Shown: piece after piece, positions 33,137-45,233 of the stretch
Numbering within the stretch: the stretch's first letter is position 1
Layout of the letters: every line of letters starts with the position of its first letter
Origin: Multifurca ochricompacta
Lineage: Eukaryota > Basidiomycota > Agaricomycetes > Russulales > Russulaceae
Direction: 5' to 3'
Length of the DNA stretch: 64,000 nt
Assembly (NCBI GenBank): GCA_022496185.1
Contig: WTXG01000003.1
Coordinates: 1,364,001 to 1,428,000, forward strand
Position numbers and translations under genes: made by a program
Notes under the pieces: generated by a model
What the model was told of the DNA's origin: nothing
The model's input: only the letters and a program-made list of their open reading frames with translations
The model's database searches: none

Positions 33137-34116
33137 GTGTCCTTCCCTGCAGAAAGAGAAGAGCGTCTCCAACGTGTCCAAAGACAATTCAACCACCTTT
33201 TCCAGCTTCACAGAGAAGCACAACTCGCCCTCCTCTATCCAGAACCACTTATCAGCACCCTCCACGACGACGGACAAGCAGAAGGTTGGTGTGATGTCGA
33301 TACCATCTATCTCCCCCTTCAATTCTCCTCCCCTTTGGACAAGTCCTCTCCCAAACCCAGTACAACCAGTTCCTGTCCGGGCCCTGTCAGGCCATCCTGC
33401 GAGACTCCCAGCACCAACTTCTCTATTGGCACCTTGCTCAACTCACCCATTCCACAGGAGACCCCCTTGAAACACTCCTAGTCTGTGTCAACGACGAATA
33501 CCTCTGGAAAGAACACATTCCCCCTCGAACCCCAGAACTCGAAACACTCTTGCTCAGAGGAGAACGCCTCTACTACCTCTCCACCTTTCGTCTAGACCAT
33601 ACCCGAATCAACCTCACCTTTGACGAGATCCGCCTTCACTCTGCTCCCTCCCCTTCTGGCTGGCGCCTTGTAGAAACAGAAGGGATACAAATTGAATACC
33701 TGTGGACTGCTGATTACTGGGAGACCACCTCACGCAACCACTGCCCCTTCCTTGTTAACCCCCCCATCTTCACAGACCCCCCCTATCTCCCCACCTACAC
33801 TGAACTTTCCCCAGAACCAGAAGAGCTCGCCTTCCCTACCCTTTCCCTTGCAGCAGTCACCCAAGAAGAAGAACGCCTCACCCAGACCCAGACAGCCTTA
33901 ATTGGTAACACTACCACTTGGTCTGATCTCGAGACCCCCACAGAAAACACCTCTGACTTTGAAGAAAGCTCCCCTGTATCCAGACAACGCTGCCTCTGTG
34001 ATATTGACCTCTGTACCTGTAACTTTCGTCCAGATACTCCCCCTACCCCCCCAGGCATAGTATTGTGGAGGCCTTCAGCCTTTGATACATACTTACCCTC
34101 GCATTACTCGATCTAA
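33137..34116 (+). pseudogene. Element D pre-gag frame b, unknown protein, one frame slip
   Basis: About 325 codons if one frame change near 33340 is allowed. Visible segments: LQRVQRQFNHLFQLHREAQL, then LRDSQHQLLYWHLAQLTH, VCVNDEYLW, GERLYYLSTFRLDHTRINLT and a C-terminal Cys cluster (RCLCDIDLCTC). It ends at TAA 34114-34116. I recognise no family. It lies upstream of gag where most gypsy elements have only a short leader. Confidence 0.45.
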
Positions 34117-34442
34117 GTAGGGAAAAAGAAATAAAAGACTCCTTTGCATTGTGGCTAGTATTACTGACTGGGCTATCAACCTGGCGTCCCAACACAGAAG
34201 AAGTCAGTCCAACTCCCCCAAGACAGAAGAAGAAATCCTAGAAGACGCAGTAGCAACGACACACCTGCCACACCTGCCCCCCATCACACCTCTAGAAGAC
34301 AAAGAGCACAAACCCACCCCAGCCCTAGTGCACCACCGCCAGAACGACCAATTCCCCCTGTCCCAGAACCCTTCCTTGCTCATCTAAACTACTCCCCCAT
34401 CCCACCAACGTCCACCCAGCTTGCCTCACATCGACACCCTTC

Positions 34443-34880
34443 TTGAACCTCCCAGTAGTAGAATCTGATCAGTCTCGGTCCCGATCCCCTTCCATTGTCC
34501 ATCAAGTCAACCACATCTATCCTGCCACAGATATCTTTGTCTCTAGGACGCTACCCACTCGAAATCCTAGTGAACTACGAGAATTCCACCTTCATTGTTC
34601 TGCTCAGCTTGCAACTCAAAGAGCCAATCACCTTGACGTCTACCATCCCCTGAGTGAAGCTAATCGTATCACCACAGACCCCCTGTACTTTGAAAATCTC
34701 CTTTGGCGACTTCGCATTGTTATCTCTGCCCCAGGAATAGTTGAAGAATATTACTGGATCCACAGAAACATCCGCAACTATCGTCTAGACCGTGCTGTCC
34801 TTCGCCCAGCCTATCAAGTTTACTACGCCTGGAACGCCCAAGGGTGGACTACATACCGCCTTAGCACCCGCTCTGAATGA
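34443..34880 (+). CDS. Element D pre-gag frame c, overlapping the gag start
   Basis: 146 codons ending in TGA 34878-34880, sharing ATGA with the gag ATG at 34877. Product contains DPLYFENLLWRLRIVIS and VEEYYWIHRNIRNYRLDRA. There is no internal ATG, so it is probably the end of a larger product (a frame just upstream, about 34151-34387, may belong to it). The stop/start overlap would allow termination-reinitiation into gag. Confidence 0.45.
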   Translation: MNLPVVESDQSRSRSPSIVHQVNHIYPATDIFVSRTLPTRNPSELREFHLHCSAQLATQRANHLDVYHPLSEANRITTDPLYFENLLWRLRIVISAPGIVEEYYWIHRNIRNYRLDRAVLRPAYQVYYAWNAQGWTTYRLSTRSE

Positions 34881-36302
34881 CCTCAGAACGACCTCTTACT
34901 GCTGAAGAATTAGCTCAAGTCCCCTTTGGCTTTACCCACCCTATCTTTGACTACGACGACCGTGCTTTTGTTGCTACCTGGAAAGGAGACAACTACTACA
35001 CTCAGACTCTTGGACACGACTGGAAACGTCTTCGGGACAGTCGCATCCTTCCTGCAAACGAATATCTCAGTAATTTCCCCAACATCGACCTCATCAGCAA
35101 CCTTGACCCCCACACATTCTACGGAACATACAACGGAAAGGAAGTCCGTTGGTCGACACCCATACAGCGTGGGTCTACCTTAATAACCACCGTGTCCAAT
35201 TCCAGTTGCTTCTATCACCTCGACGAAGAAGAAGTGTCCCAGTCCCTTGAAGCTGTAGAGCAATCCCTTCGTGCTATCACCCTCAGAACCCCCCCTACTC
35301 TCCCATCCATATCCCTTGCCTCCACAACTACCGCTATTGCTTCACACCCTCCAAAGACACCAACACCTCTGAACATCATGAGTACTACTGCTGCCTCCAA
35401 TGGAAAGATCCTAGGATCACCCCCAGAATCTTTTGATGGTCAAGCCTCTAAAGCAGAACGTTTCTGGTCCCAGCTAGCCAACTACTACTACCTGAATGAA
35501 GGTGCCTTCACTGATGAGAGTCGACGAGTCTCTGCAGCCCTCACCCACTTTAAACTTGATACACCAGCAGGTGAATGGGCCAGAGACCGCACCAACACTG
35601 CACTCCAAGCCAACCCCCCTTCCTTCGGGACTGGGACCGCTTCAGAATTGACTTTGAAAAACAGTTCATTCCAGTAGAGAGTCGCCTCCTGTCCACCAAG
35701 CCATGTACGAAATTCGCCAAGGCACTCGCCCCTTCAATGACTGGTACCAAGAATGGTCCACCCATGCTACTCGTGCCACAGTGGACGAAAACACCAAGAT
35801 CTATGCCTTCCGAAGCATGATCAACCAAGGTCTAGGACAGAAGCTCCTTGGACTATCCCCCCAGCCCACCACACTCCGTGATCTTGTCACTAAGGCCAGA
35901 GAATTTGATGCAGCATGGCAGCTTTATGGCAGGACCACCAAGCCTCGACCTCTCCATCTGCGTGTTGGAGAAGCTACCACTGACAACCCAGAAGCCCAAG
36001 TCAACTTTGTTGCCTCTCCCCAGCCCAGAAACCCTAACACCCCTCCACGCACTACCAAGTTAACCCCAGAAGAAAAGAAGTATCGACGAGAAAATAAGCT
36101 TTGCTTCTATTGTGGGAAGCCTAATCACATCGCCAATCAATGCCGCAGCAAGACCAGGGCCATCCAAGGTCAAGGACCTCCTCGCCCTACCCCAGTAAGA
36201 GCCCTGGCATCAGAAGAAGCACCCCCCAAGCACCACGACCCCCCCCTGACTACCTCTCAGTATCCGCCACCAAGAGCTATGAAGATCCAGTACCATACAT
36301 GA
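34877..36302 (+). pseudogene. gag: Element D gag with frame slips
   Basis: ATG 34877; N-terminus FGFTHPIFDYDDRAFVATWK, then a Pro/Thr-rich linker, the capsid core (PPESFDGQASKAERFWSQLA, FEKQFIPVESR, FNDWYQEW) and the zinc knuckle CFYCGKPNHIANQC. Two single-base slips, near 35630 and 35700, must be bridged. It ends at TGA 36300-36302; the protease follows in the same frame, so that TGA may itself be a decayed Arg codon. Confidence 0.82.
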
Positions 36303-39300
36303 TGGACGAAGATGGCCTTCGGATTTTTAACACGTCCTACAGCTGCACTGTCTGTGAGGACTTCTTGTAACCCCAGTGTTCCTTGTACGAGCCGCTCTGC
36401 GGTCCTAGATAACCTTGGTTTTGAGCATGTATCCTTGTTAGTGACTAGAAATGCTAGATCACCTTCTATTGTGCTCAAAGCAGAACTCATTGGACGAAAC
36501 ACTAGGAAGAAAATCAGTGCGCGTGCCCTAATAGATAGTGGGGCAGAAGGATTAATAATCCATCAAGACTATGCCAAAGCACATCACCTAACCTTGAGCA
36601 CCCTTGCCAAGCCTCTCCGCGTCAAAAATGTGGATGGAACTAGTAACGCTAATGGAGCCATTTACTACACCACAACCCAAATCCTACGACTACCCCTCCA
36701 AGACCAATACCATGAAGAACTTGCAGAGTTCTATGTTACTAATATAGGGGACCATGACATTATCTTAGGAACTGACTGGCTACGTTGCCACAACCCAGAA
36801 GTAAACTGGAAAGATGACACCCTGACCTTAAAACATTGCCCCACATCTTGCACCCTTACCACGACCCCTCTGACCTTTGCTTCAACACACCCCTCTTGCC
36901 CTGCCCTGTCTACAATCACAGTACAACCCCTGATGGACCAGACACTCATAGCAGCAGCAGAAACCTTTGCAGCCCTAATCACAGATCACCCCATGATTAC
37001 CCCAGAAGAAGTGCCTCCCAATTCATTGTCCATATCCGTGCCAAAACTACCATGTCCACTCAGATTGCTGCAGATCAAGTAAAGACCCCTATGTCCTTAG
37101 AAGACCAACTCCCTCCTGAATACCTCGCATACCGATCTGTCTTTGAAGAGAAAGCCTCTCAACGTTTGCCACAGCACCAGCCATGGGACCATGCCATAGA
37201 ACTCAAACCAGATGCCAAAGTGCGTGACTGCGGCATCTACAAGCTCACCCCTGAAGAACAGAAAGCCCTGGACGTTTTCTTAAATGACCACCTGGCCAAG
37301 GGATATATCAGAGAATCTAAGTCCCCCATTGCTAGTCCCTTCTTCTTTGTAAAAAAGAAGGATGGAAAACTACGTCCTGTCCAAGATTATCGAGCCTTGA
37401 ATGAAATCACAGTAAAGAATGCTTACCCCCTACCCTTGATCCCAGAACTCATTGACAAACTTCACCATGCTCGCTACTTCACCAAGTTTGATATCCGCTG
37501 GGGATATAACAATATCCGTATCAAAGAAGGAGATGAATGGAAAGCCGCCTTTAAGACCAACCGAGGTCTCTTTGAACCCCTTGTCATGTTCTTCGGACTC
37601 TGTAACTCCCCTGCCACATTCCAAGCCTTCATGAATAGAGCCTTCGAAGATCTCCTTGCCACCGACCATGTTGTCATCTATATGGACGACATCTTAATAT
37701 TTACAGACACTATGGACCACCACAGAACACTTACTCACCAAGTCCTCCAGCGCCTCCAACAGTTTGACTTGTATCTAAAGCCTGAGAAGTGTACCTTTGC
37801 TCAGACAACCATTGACTATCTTGGCCTAGTCATCACAGCTGGCCGTGTCCAGATGGACCCTGCTAAATTAGAGGGTATTACGAAATGGCCTCCCCCACGC
37901 ACCCTAAAACAACTCCAAGCCTTCCTTGGATTCTGCAACTTCTACCGACGTTTTATCAAAGATTTCTCCCTCATTGCCCGCCCCCTCCATGATCTCACCA
38001 AGAAAGATACCCCTTTCCTCTGGACTTCTGACCATGACCTTGCCTTTTCCACCCTAAAGAATGCCTTCACCACTGCCCCTGTCCTGCCCTCCCTGACCAT
38101 ACTAAAGCTTTCCGTATCATCACTGATGCCAGTGACTTTGCTATTGGTGCCATCCTTGAACAACCTGATGAACTCAATCGCTACCATCCCCTTGCCTTCC
38201 TATCCAAGTCCATGCTGGATGCTGAACGCAACTATGACATCCATGACAAAGAACTTCTTGCCATTGTTCGTGCTCTGGACACCTGGAGACACTACCTTGA
38301 GGGTGCAGCCCTTCCCTTTGAGGTGTGGACTGACCACAACAACCTGACTTACTTCCGCTCCAAGCAGAAGCTCTCCCGCCGCCAAGCACGGTGGGCCCTT
38401 GAACTGTCTCGATACAACTTCACCATTGTTCACAAACCTGGCTCTTTCAACAAATCTGATGCTCTGTCCCGGCGTCCAGACCATAAAGAGGGGATAGAGC
38501 ATGACAATGATGAGCGCATACTCCTGGACTCTAAGTTTTTTCGCATTCAGGCCATGAAAACCACAGTCACAACAACTCATGACTCCACTCTACACCACAG
38601 AATCAAAGACTGCCAAGACCATGACAATGAAGTCACCCAAGCCCTGACCACCATCTTGCACAATGGGCCACGCTCCCTTGCCAAAGGACTGGAGACTGGA
38701 ACCTAGAAAATGGCCTAATCCTACATAAAGGCCAAGTCTACATCCCCAAGTCCCAAGAACTACGAAGAGACATTGTAAAGTTACATCATGATTCCATTGC
38801 CACAGGACATCCAGGCAGATGGAAGACCTATGAACTAGTATCACGAGAATTTTGGTGGCCAGGAATGTCCTCCTTTGTCAAAGAATATGTGGATGGATGT
38901 GCCACCTGCCAAGAAACCAAAGTTCGACCTCGACTACCCATCCCTTGCAACCCAATCAAGTTCCAACTCGAGTATGGGGAACAATCACCATGGACTTCAT
39001 CACAGACTTACCCCTATCTCAGTCATACGACTCCCTCTTTGTGGTGGTGGACCGGTTCAGTAAAGCCACCATCATTGTTCCTTGCACCAAAGATATCACT
39101 GCCCCAGAAACCTCCAAACTATTCCTTGAACATGTATGGAGACGCACTGGCCTCCCAGACCAAGTCATCTCTGATCGAGGCCCCCAGTTTGCATCCAAAG
39201 TCATGAAGGAAATGTGGAGCAAGCTAGGAGTACAATCATCCTTGAGCACTGCCTATCACCCCCAGACTGATGGAGAGACGAACGGGTCAACCAAGAACTA

Positions 39301-40045
39301 GAACAATACCTCCGTGTCTTTTGCAACTTCCAACAAGATGACTGGGCAGAACTGATCCCCTTTATGGAGTTCGCCCACAATGCTAGAACTCACAGTGCTA
39401 CTAAAAGATCTCCCTTTGAAATCTGGTATGGCTTCCAACCAGAGTTTATTCCCCCACTCCATTTTGCCACCCCTATCCTGTCAGTTGAAGAAAGACTCCG
39501 CACCCTAGAAACTATCCGTAGTGAAGTAGCTGCTGCCCTCCAGGTGGCTGCAGAACTCATGAAACAGTCGAGACCAGATGGACCCCTCCATGCTTTCAAA
39601 ACAGGGGAGCTGGTTTGGTTGGAAGGGACAAATATACGCACCACTCACCCCAAAGCCAAACTCAGCCCCCGACGTCATGGTCCTTTTAAAGTCATACATT
39701 CTGGCCCTGTTAACTGCAACTTGAACTCCCTAAGTCATGGCGCATCCACCCAGTCTTTCACAACTCTCTCCTGTCCCATTACAAAGAAACCCCAGTCCAT
39801 GGACCCAACTTCACTCGACCACCACCAGAACTTGTGAATGGGGAAGAAGACCATTATGAGATAGAGACCATCTTACAGTCTGCTCACACCCCTAACAGAA
39901 AGGGCATCCGTTACCTTGTCAAATGGAAGGGCTACCCTGCCTCAGAAACTCGTGGGTCCCCTTCACTGAAATGAAGAATGCCATGACCCTGCTTCAGGAC
40001 TTCCATCATCGACACCCCACCCTGCCTAGACCCCCACACCTCTGA
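36303..40045 (+). pseudogene. pol: Element D pol with multiple frame slips
   Basis: Protease (LIDSGAEGLI, LGTDWL), RT (KFDIRWGYNNIRI, YMDDILIF), RNase H (RIITDASDFAIGAIL), integrase zinc domain (HPGRW...CATCQETK), catalytic blocks TMDFITDLP, SDRGPQFAS and HPQTDGE, integrase C-terminus (LVWLEGTNIRTTHPKAK) and chromodomain (YEIETILQ...YLVKWKGYPAS). Frame changes occur near 37040, 38095, 38700, 38985, 39280, 39715, 39840 and 39945. They are mostly single-base gaps, unlike the substitution-type damage in A and C. Confidence 0.9.
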
Positions 40046-40086
40046 CAAACTTGCTATGGCACAGCAAGGCCCTAAAGAGGGGATAG

Positions 40087-40670
40087 TGTCATGAACTGAC
40101 ACCCTAGAAAACCTCCTGACCCCCCAGAAATCCTCAGACACTCCCAGAAGACCTTGTAAAACCCTCAGAGACGAAGATAACCCTAGATTAAGACCAGAGA
40201 AGGGCCGGTCCGGACCAGGGCCGGACTCCTGCCAAATTGGAGAGCTGTGGGAAGAGTACTAACAGAACCCCACAATGCCTAAACAGCAGTCCACAAACTG
40301 CGGACTGCGGACTGCGGACTGCGGATTTCTAAGCCCAAAAGTGGGGCTATTCTCATTGGTGGATCAGTAGGGAGTTAAAGCGAAGTTAACCTCCCCTAAA
40401 GTGGTGCACAGACCAAAGTCCCGGTTGTAATTACGTATATAAACCCTTTGGGAATAGAATGGACAGCTCCAGACTGTCCACTTGTGATCCGGTTCCTGAT
40501 TACCTAGGAGATTAGCCCCACCTTGTGGAAGGCTTCTCATCCCTTGCCCTTGAGCTGTTCGCTTCATCTCCCTTGCACTTTCACCCTCACTCCCCTCCTT
40601 TGCCCACTTCCAAATCCCTTCCCCTTCGCATACAATCCACTGTCCAGGCAGTCGACAGTGAGTTGTAACA
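40087..40670 (+). repeat. Element D 3' LTR
   Basis: 584 bases, four perfect CTGCGGA repeats. After it the pol frame of element C resumes. Confidence 0.92.
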
Positions 40671-43370
40671 CTACGCTAGATTGCAAGATCTATCCACTAG
40701 GACCGGGTGAACAGGAAGCACTCAATAAGTTCTTAGATGAGCACCTACAGAAGGGGTACATCACTGAGTCAAAATCGCCCTATGCATCCCCCTTCTTTTT
40801 CATAAAGAAGAAAGACAGAAAACTACGCCCAGTACAGGACTATTGAAAGCTCAATAGCTGGACCATCCGAAATACGTACCCACTTCCCCTCATACCTGAG
40901 CTCATCGATCGCGTACGAGGAAGCACTCTATTTACCAAAATGGATGTCCGTTGGGGCTACAATAACGTACGAATCATGCCAGAAGATCGCTGGAAAGCGG
41001 CGTTCAAAACGAATCGCAGCCTCTACAAGCCTAATGTAATGTTTTTCGGACTAACCAATTCACCTGCCACATTTCAAACCATGATGAATGCGGAATTCCG
41101 CGAAGAGTTAGACGAACACGATGCCTCGGGAAAGGCCTGGTTTACGGTGTACATGGACGACATCCTAATACATACGGACTCCGACCCTCTAAACCACCAA
41201 TCTAAAGTACACCAAATTCTAGACAAACTCAATAAACTCGATCTGTATCTTAAGCCGGAAAAGTGTGCGTTCGAGCAAACATGGATCGAATACCTTGGCT
41301 TAATCCTAGAAGACAATCAAGTTCATATGGATCCAGTAAAGGTCGAAGGCATTACATCCTGGAAAACCCCAACCACGGTTAAAGAAGTTAGATCATTCCT
41401 GGGATTCTGCCAATTCTATAGACGGTTTATACAAGGATTCAGTAAGATTGCAGCACCCCTGAATGCTCTCACAAGTGCAAAGAATCCATGGAAATGGATG
41501 ACAAACGAACAGAACGCCTTTGATGCCCTAAAACAGAGTGTAACTTCACAACCAGTCCTCGCTCAACTGGATTTCACGAAACCCTTCATTGTAGACACAG
41601 ACGCCTCAGGATTCGCAGTCAGAGCAATGCTTAGCCAAAAAGACTACGACGGACGACTGCACCCCATCGCGTATCTCTCAAAGACACTAGATGCTACCCA
41701 GAGAAATTGGGATATCTACGATCGAGAATTATTTGCTATCATGGTCGCCTTCTGAACATGGTGCCAATATCTTCTGGGGGCCCAAGACAAGGTACAAGTA
41801 CGCACCGATCATAATAATCTACAATATTTCAAAGAACCGCAGAAGCTAAACCGACGCCAAGCACGATGGCTTCAAGAACTAGCGGATTTCGACTTCTCCC
41901 TAGAACACATCCCCGGCAAACTACACATGGTAGCCAACATGCTATTGCGTAGACCTGACGCAGAACATGGTGATAACGACAATGAAGCGATCACTGTGTT
42001 ACCACCAGCGCTATTTGTCAAAGTGACCCGTACCAATAAACTCCCATTTCCCCAAACTCTGCCCGAACAACAAAAAGTTCTATACCAGCACCATGATCAT
42101 GTCCTAGCGGGACACCCTGGCATCAATAAAACCATTAGAAAAATTCAACAGGACTACGAAGGCCCGGGACTCGCGGACTTTGTACATGAATATATTTGCG
42201 GTTGTGCACCATGTCAAGAGAATAAGCCTAAACTAACCAAGAAAGTTCTGCTTTTCCCACTAGACGTACCGGCATCTGCGGGTCCGTTCCAATATGTTGC
42301 CATGGACCTCATCACGGATCTCCCTGTCTCGGGTCGCTACAATGCGGTACTAACCATTGTAGATCAAGGATGTATCAAAGCAGCTAAATTCATTCTGTGC
42401 TCGAAAGACATCACAGGTGAAGGAATTGCGACACTTTATTATTGACACGTATTCCCGCTATTCGGCGTTCCACGACGTGTCATATCAGATCACGATCCGC
42501 ACTTCACTTCTCAATTTTCTCGGGCACTAGCGACTACCCTCCAGATCCAACAGAACCTATCCACAGCATTTCATCCTTGCACAGACGGGGCAAGCGAGCG
42601 AATGAATTTATGGTTAGAACAATATTTCCGTCTCTGGGTCGGTAACGATCAGTATCAATGGGCTGACTTTCTCCCGCTTGCCGAATATGTCCACAATTCC
42701 TGGACACACGATCGGACTAAAATGTCACCACATGCACTAATTCACGGCATTTCACTAGACTGGAAAGCAGAATTATCCAACACAGACATTCCTCGCTTAG
42801 ACAACCGCTTGAATAGTTTATGACACACGCGTGCATGAGCCGAAGCAGCCTTTCATTCACACGCCGCACAACCAACATACCGGAGCTCCCCGTTGATTTG
42901 CAAGTTTGGCTCGAAGGCAAGAACCTCAAGATGCACTTCCCTTCGACAAAACTCGCCCTGCCGGTATGGCCCGTTCCACATTTCAGCCAAATCTCTCCAG
43001 TGGCTTATAGATTATCTCTGCCACCCCACATGAAGATCCACAATGTCTTCCACATTGATCTCCTGACCCCTTACAAGGAAACAGAAGCACATGGCCCAAA
43101 TTTCCTGAGACCCCCACCTGACATTGTGAACCATGAGGAGGAATATGAAGTAGAAGCCATTTTGGATCACAGACTCTTGGGCGCTCTCAGAACCTACAAT
43201 TCCTGGTTAGCTGGAAGGGTTATCCCATGAGTGACAACTCCTGGGTAAATAAGGAAGACTGCCATGCCCCTGACCTTGTGAAACAATACTACAATTCCAT
43301 TTCTAGGCGCCAGGGTCGACGCCACTCTTAAGGAAGGGGTGCATCTACCCCAACAATTTGTGCCCCCATC

Positions 43371-43394
43371 CTTTTCTTTTCTTTTCTTTTCTTT
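43371..43394 (+). repeat. CTTTT microsatellite in element C
   Basis: About five tandem copies of CTTTT between the end of pol and the third gene of element C. Confidence 0.85.
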
Positions 43395-43438
43395 CTCCCC
43401 ATGGCACGTATAAAACGCCCTGCTTGTCTCACTCAAGA

Positions 43439-44590
43439 ATGCAAGTTTTATCGCCTTACCCCAAGAATGTCTACTTCCCGCTTCCACCACCCTCTCACTG
43501 GACAGCGCCATCCCCTATAAATGATCCTGAGGTCTTCGAAGCTACTAGATCTGCCGCTCTGGATGCTGTGACTAAGGCTGCCATGATACGACCACAGATT
43601 GCTCCCACACTACCTCCTACACCAATCACAACCCCCCTTCCTTCCCCACCACGCCCATCAACACCCTTTGCTCTGTCTGACGACCCAGCTACCAACCTCA
43701 CCCAGGCAATGACACTCACAGCTGCAAACCAAACCTTGGAGGACGACATCCGCAACAGAGTTCTACTTCTACTGGAGGAGGCCCGAGCTAGACTACAGAC
43801 CCAGGGACCCCCACCTGACGACCCCCACTTCATTTATCGCCCTACAACCCCCACCTTTGCACACCTCCCAGCCGAAGACATTGTCACGCAGACACAACAT
43901 GAAGTCAACGAACCAGGCTCAGACTATGACTCTCCTGGCTTCCCCTTTCAACGCAATCACATCCACTCCCCCCGCTTCATTCCACAGCAAATCATCGACA
44001 AAGATGGCCACCTGGACACTGCTCGTTGGGTTGCCTTTGAGTACCATTGTGTGGACCCCCGTGTTTACTTCACGATGGGAAAGCATCACCCCATCAGCCA
44101 TGCTCCGCTCTATGCTACCACCTTCTACCACTTTGCTCATGGTCCCAACCCCCTTCTCTCTGCTCGCCAACAACACCTGTTCGATGACAACCAATCCTAC
44201 ACCCCCCTGGTTGATACTGCCCTGGACAACATGCATGATCCAGGTGCCTGGGCTGAAGTCTCTCGCTTTCGCCACACTACACACCGTCTAGCTGAGGCCC
44301 ACCGCAACATCGCCCACTGGAGACGACAGGCTGACTGGGCCTCACAAAACATCCATGAAGCCACCCATGCTATGTCCCGCACAGACCTCTACTACAGGGT
44401 GTTCCCCCACCTTACATACATCCACGCCCCATCACACTCTATTCCCCCCACACAGGTTGCTCGCTTTGTGCCCGACCCTGAACTGCGTGCCATACTGCAA
44501 GCTGGAGGACCTGGCAGTCGACATCTCCCTCACCATCGCCATGCACGCCGCTCACCACCACGGGTTGCTGGTCAACCTCAAGTGGACTAG
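43439..44590 (+). CDS. Element C third gene after pol: unknown protein
   Basis: An unbroken frame of 383 residues from ATG 43439 to TAG 44588-44590, just before the polypurine tract. Pro/Thr-rich N-terminus, then PGFPFQRNHIHSPRF, DKDGHLDTARWVAFEY, HPISHAPLY and a helical part rich in Arg, His and Ala (RLAEAHRNIAHWRRQADWAS). The order resembles the third gene of element B (PEFPFIPNN, MADGSKAIAKYIYY, GPVYGAPVY, then a helical region), but the C-terminal zinc knuckles of B are missing. It stayed open while gag and pol of the same copy collected stops. No known domain recognised. Confidence 0.78.
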   Translation: MQVLSPYPKNVYFPLPPPSHWTAPSPINDPEVFEATRSAALDAVTKAAMIRPQIAPTLPPTPITTPLPSPPRPSTPFALSDDPATNLTQAMTLTAANQTLEDDIRNRVLLLLEEARARLQTQGPPPDDPHFIYRPTTPTFAHLPAEDIVTQTQHEVNEPGSDYDSPGFPFQRNHIHSPRFIPQQIIDKDGHLDTARWVAFEYHCVDPRVYFTMGKHHPISHAPLYATTFYHFAHGPNPLLSARQQHLFDDNQSYTPLVDTALDNMHDPGAWAEVSRFRHTTHRLAEAHRNIAHWRRQADWASQNIHEATHAMSRTDLYYRVFPHLTYIHAPSHSIPPTQVARFVPDPELRAILQAGGPGSRHLPHHRHARRSPPRVAGQPQVD

Positions 44591-44631
44591 CCTACTGTCT
44601 GGGGGCAGACAGGACCTTATGATGGGGGTAA

Positions 44632-45233
44632 TGTGACAATCCTTGTCACTGACACCAGGGTGAGAAGTCACAAGAACAGGAACCTTTTTCTCTTTATTTT
44701 ACTTTAACACTTTACATGACGCATCAGCTACCACATGACCTGCTTATGAAGGACCTATTACTTATCTGCTGACTGATTTGCTTACTGAGCCTGCCTAGTT
44801 GCTTACAGATCAGCATTAGAGGGCGCAACCCCTCTCCTTCCTTTATCCTTCTGGGGTATTCTACTGTACAACCATTAGACTACCTAGTGAACGCTCTAGT
44901 AACTACCAGAAACAACCTTCATAGCACAGAACATGTATATAAACCCCTAGTAGACCAGAGCAAGATGCTAAGTCTGTTCTTCTGTATTCAATACAGGTGT
45001 TTAGGACTCACTTCACTGAACTAAGAAACTCCCCTTTGAACCTTCTAAGTTTGCGCCTTAGAAGGACTTCGACCCCAGAATACTTGTGGCAGGACTTAGC
45101 GTCGCTGCTCGACTTCGTCTCGCGCACGTGCCCTTGACTGGCATACCTCAACTTGACTTAGAAGAACTTGAAGTCTTGATAATTCGACCTTGAAACCCAG
45201 AACATAGACACAGCACTGCACCTAGCTGTGACA
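44632..45233 (+). repeat. Element C 3' LTR
   Basis: 602 bases, followed by ACCCA and the resumption of element A pol (SIDWSKGEL). Confidence 0.93.

Larger units (their letters stand above)
31381..40670 (+). mobile_element. Element D: Ty3/gypsy chromovirus with extra 5' reading frames
   Basis: LTRs 31381-31965 and 40087-40670, inserted into element C pol between the codons of DAPT and TLDCKIYP. The target duplication reads CACTA on the left; on the right only CTA follows the LTR unless the terminal CA of the LTR is shared, so about two bases were lost or overlap. Polypurine tract AAAGAGGGGATAG at 40074-40086. The plus strand from about 31850 to 34500 is strikingly C-rich. Gag and pol have several single-base frame slips. 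Confidence 0.9.
30735..43329 (+). pseudogene. pol: Element C protease and pol, interrupted by element D
   Basis: Pieces 30735-31380 and 40674-43329. Protease: LIDSGATENF and LGYPWL. After element D: RT (MDVRWGYNNVRI, YMDDILIH), RNase H (DTDASGFAV), integrase zinc domain (CAPCQENK), catalytic block ISDHDPHFTS, and a chromodomain (YEVEAILDHR...VSWKGYPMSDNSW). In one frame there are TGA stops at 40844, 41753, 42443, 42821 and 42836, at least the first three where relatives have Arg. Catalytic-region changes such as Arg to His in ISDHDPHFTS (ISDRDPRFT in element B) and HPCTDG also fit CpG decay. Two frame shifts follow, near 42840-42890 and 43180. Dead copy. Confidence 0.9.
28701..45233 (+). mobile_element. 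Element C: Ty3/gypsy chromovirus, host of element D
   Basis: LTRs of 602 bases each (28701-29302, 44632-45233), TSD ACCCA at 28696-28700 and 45234-45238, inserted in protease of element A. Order: gag, protease, (element D), RT, RNase H, integrase, chromodomain, third gene, polypurine tract (GATGGGGGTAA, 44621-44631), LTR. By eye the LTRs differ at only four sites, all CpG, so C is younger than A by this measure, yet its genes carry many stops. Confidence 0.93.

Noticed and set aside
31376..40675. A perfect 5-base target duplication for element D
   Set aside because: Only CTA is clear on the right after a canonical CA end; CACTA needs the LTR terminus to share two bases, so I left it as ambiguous.
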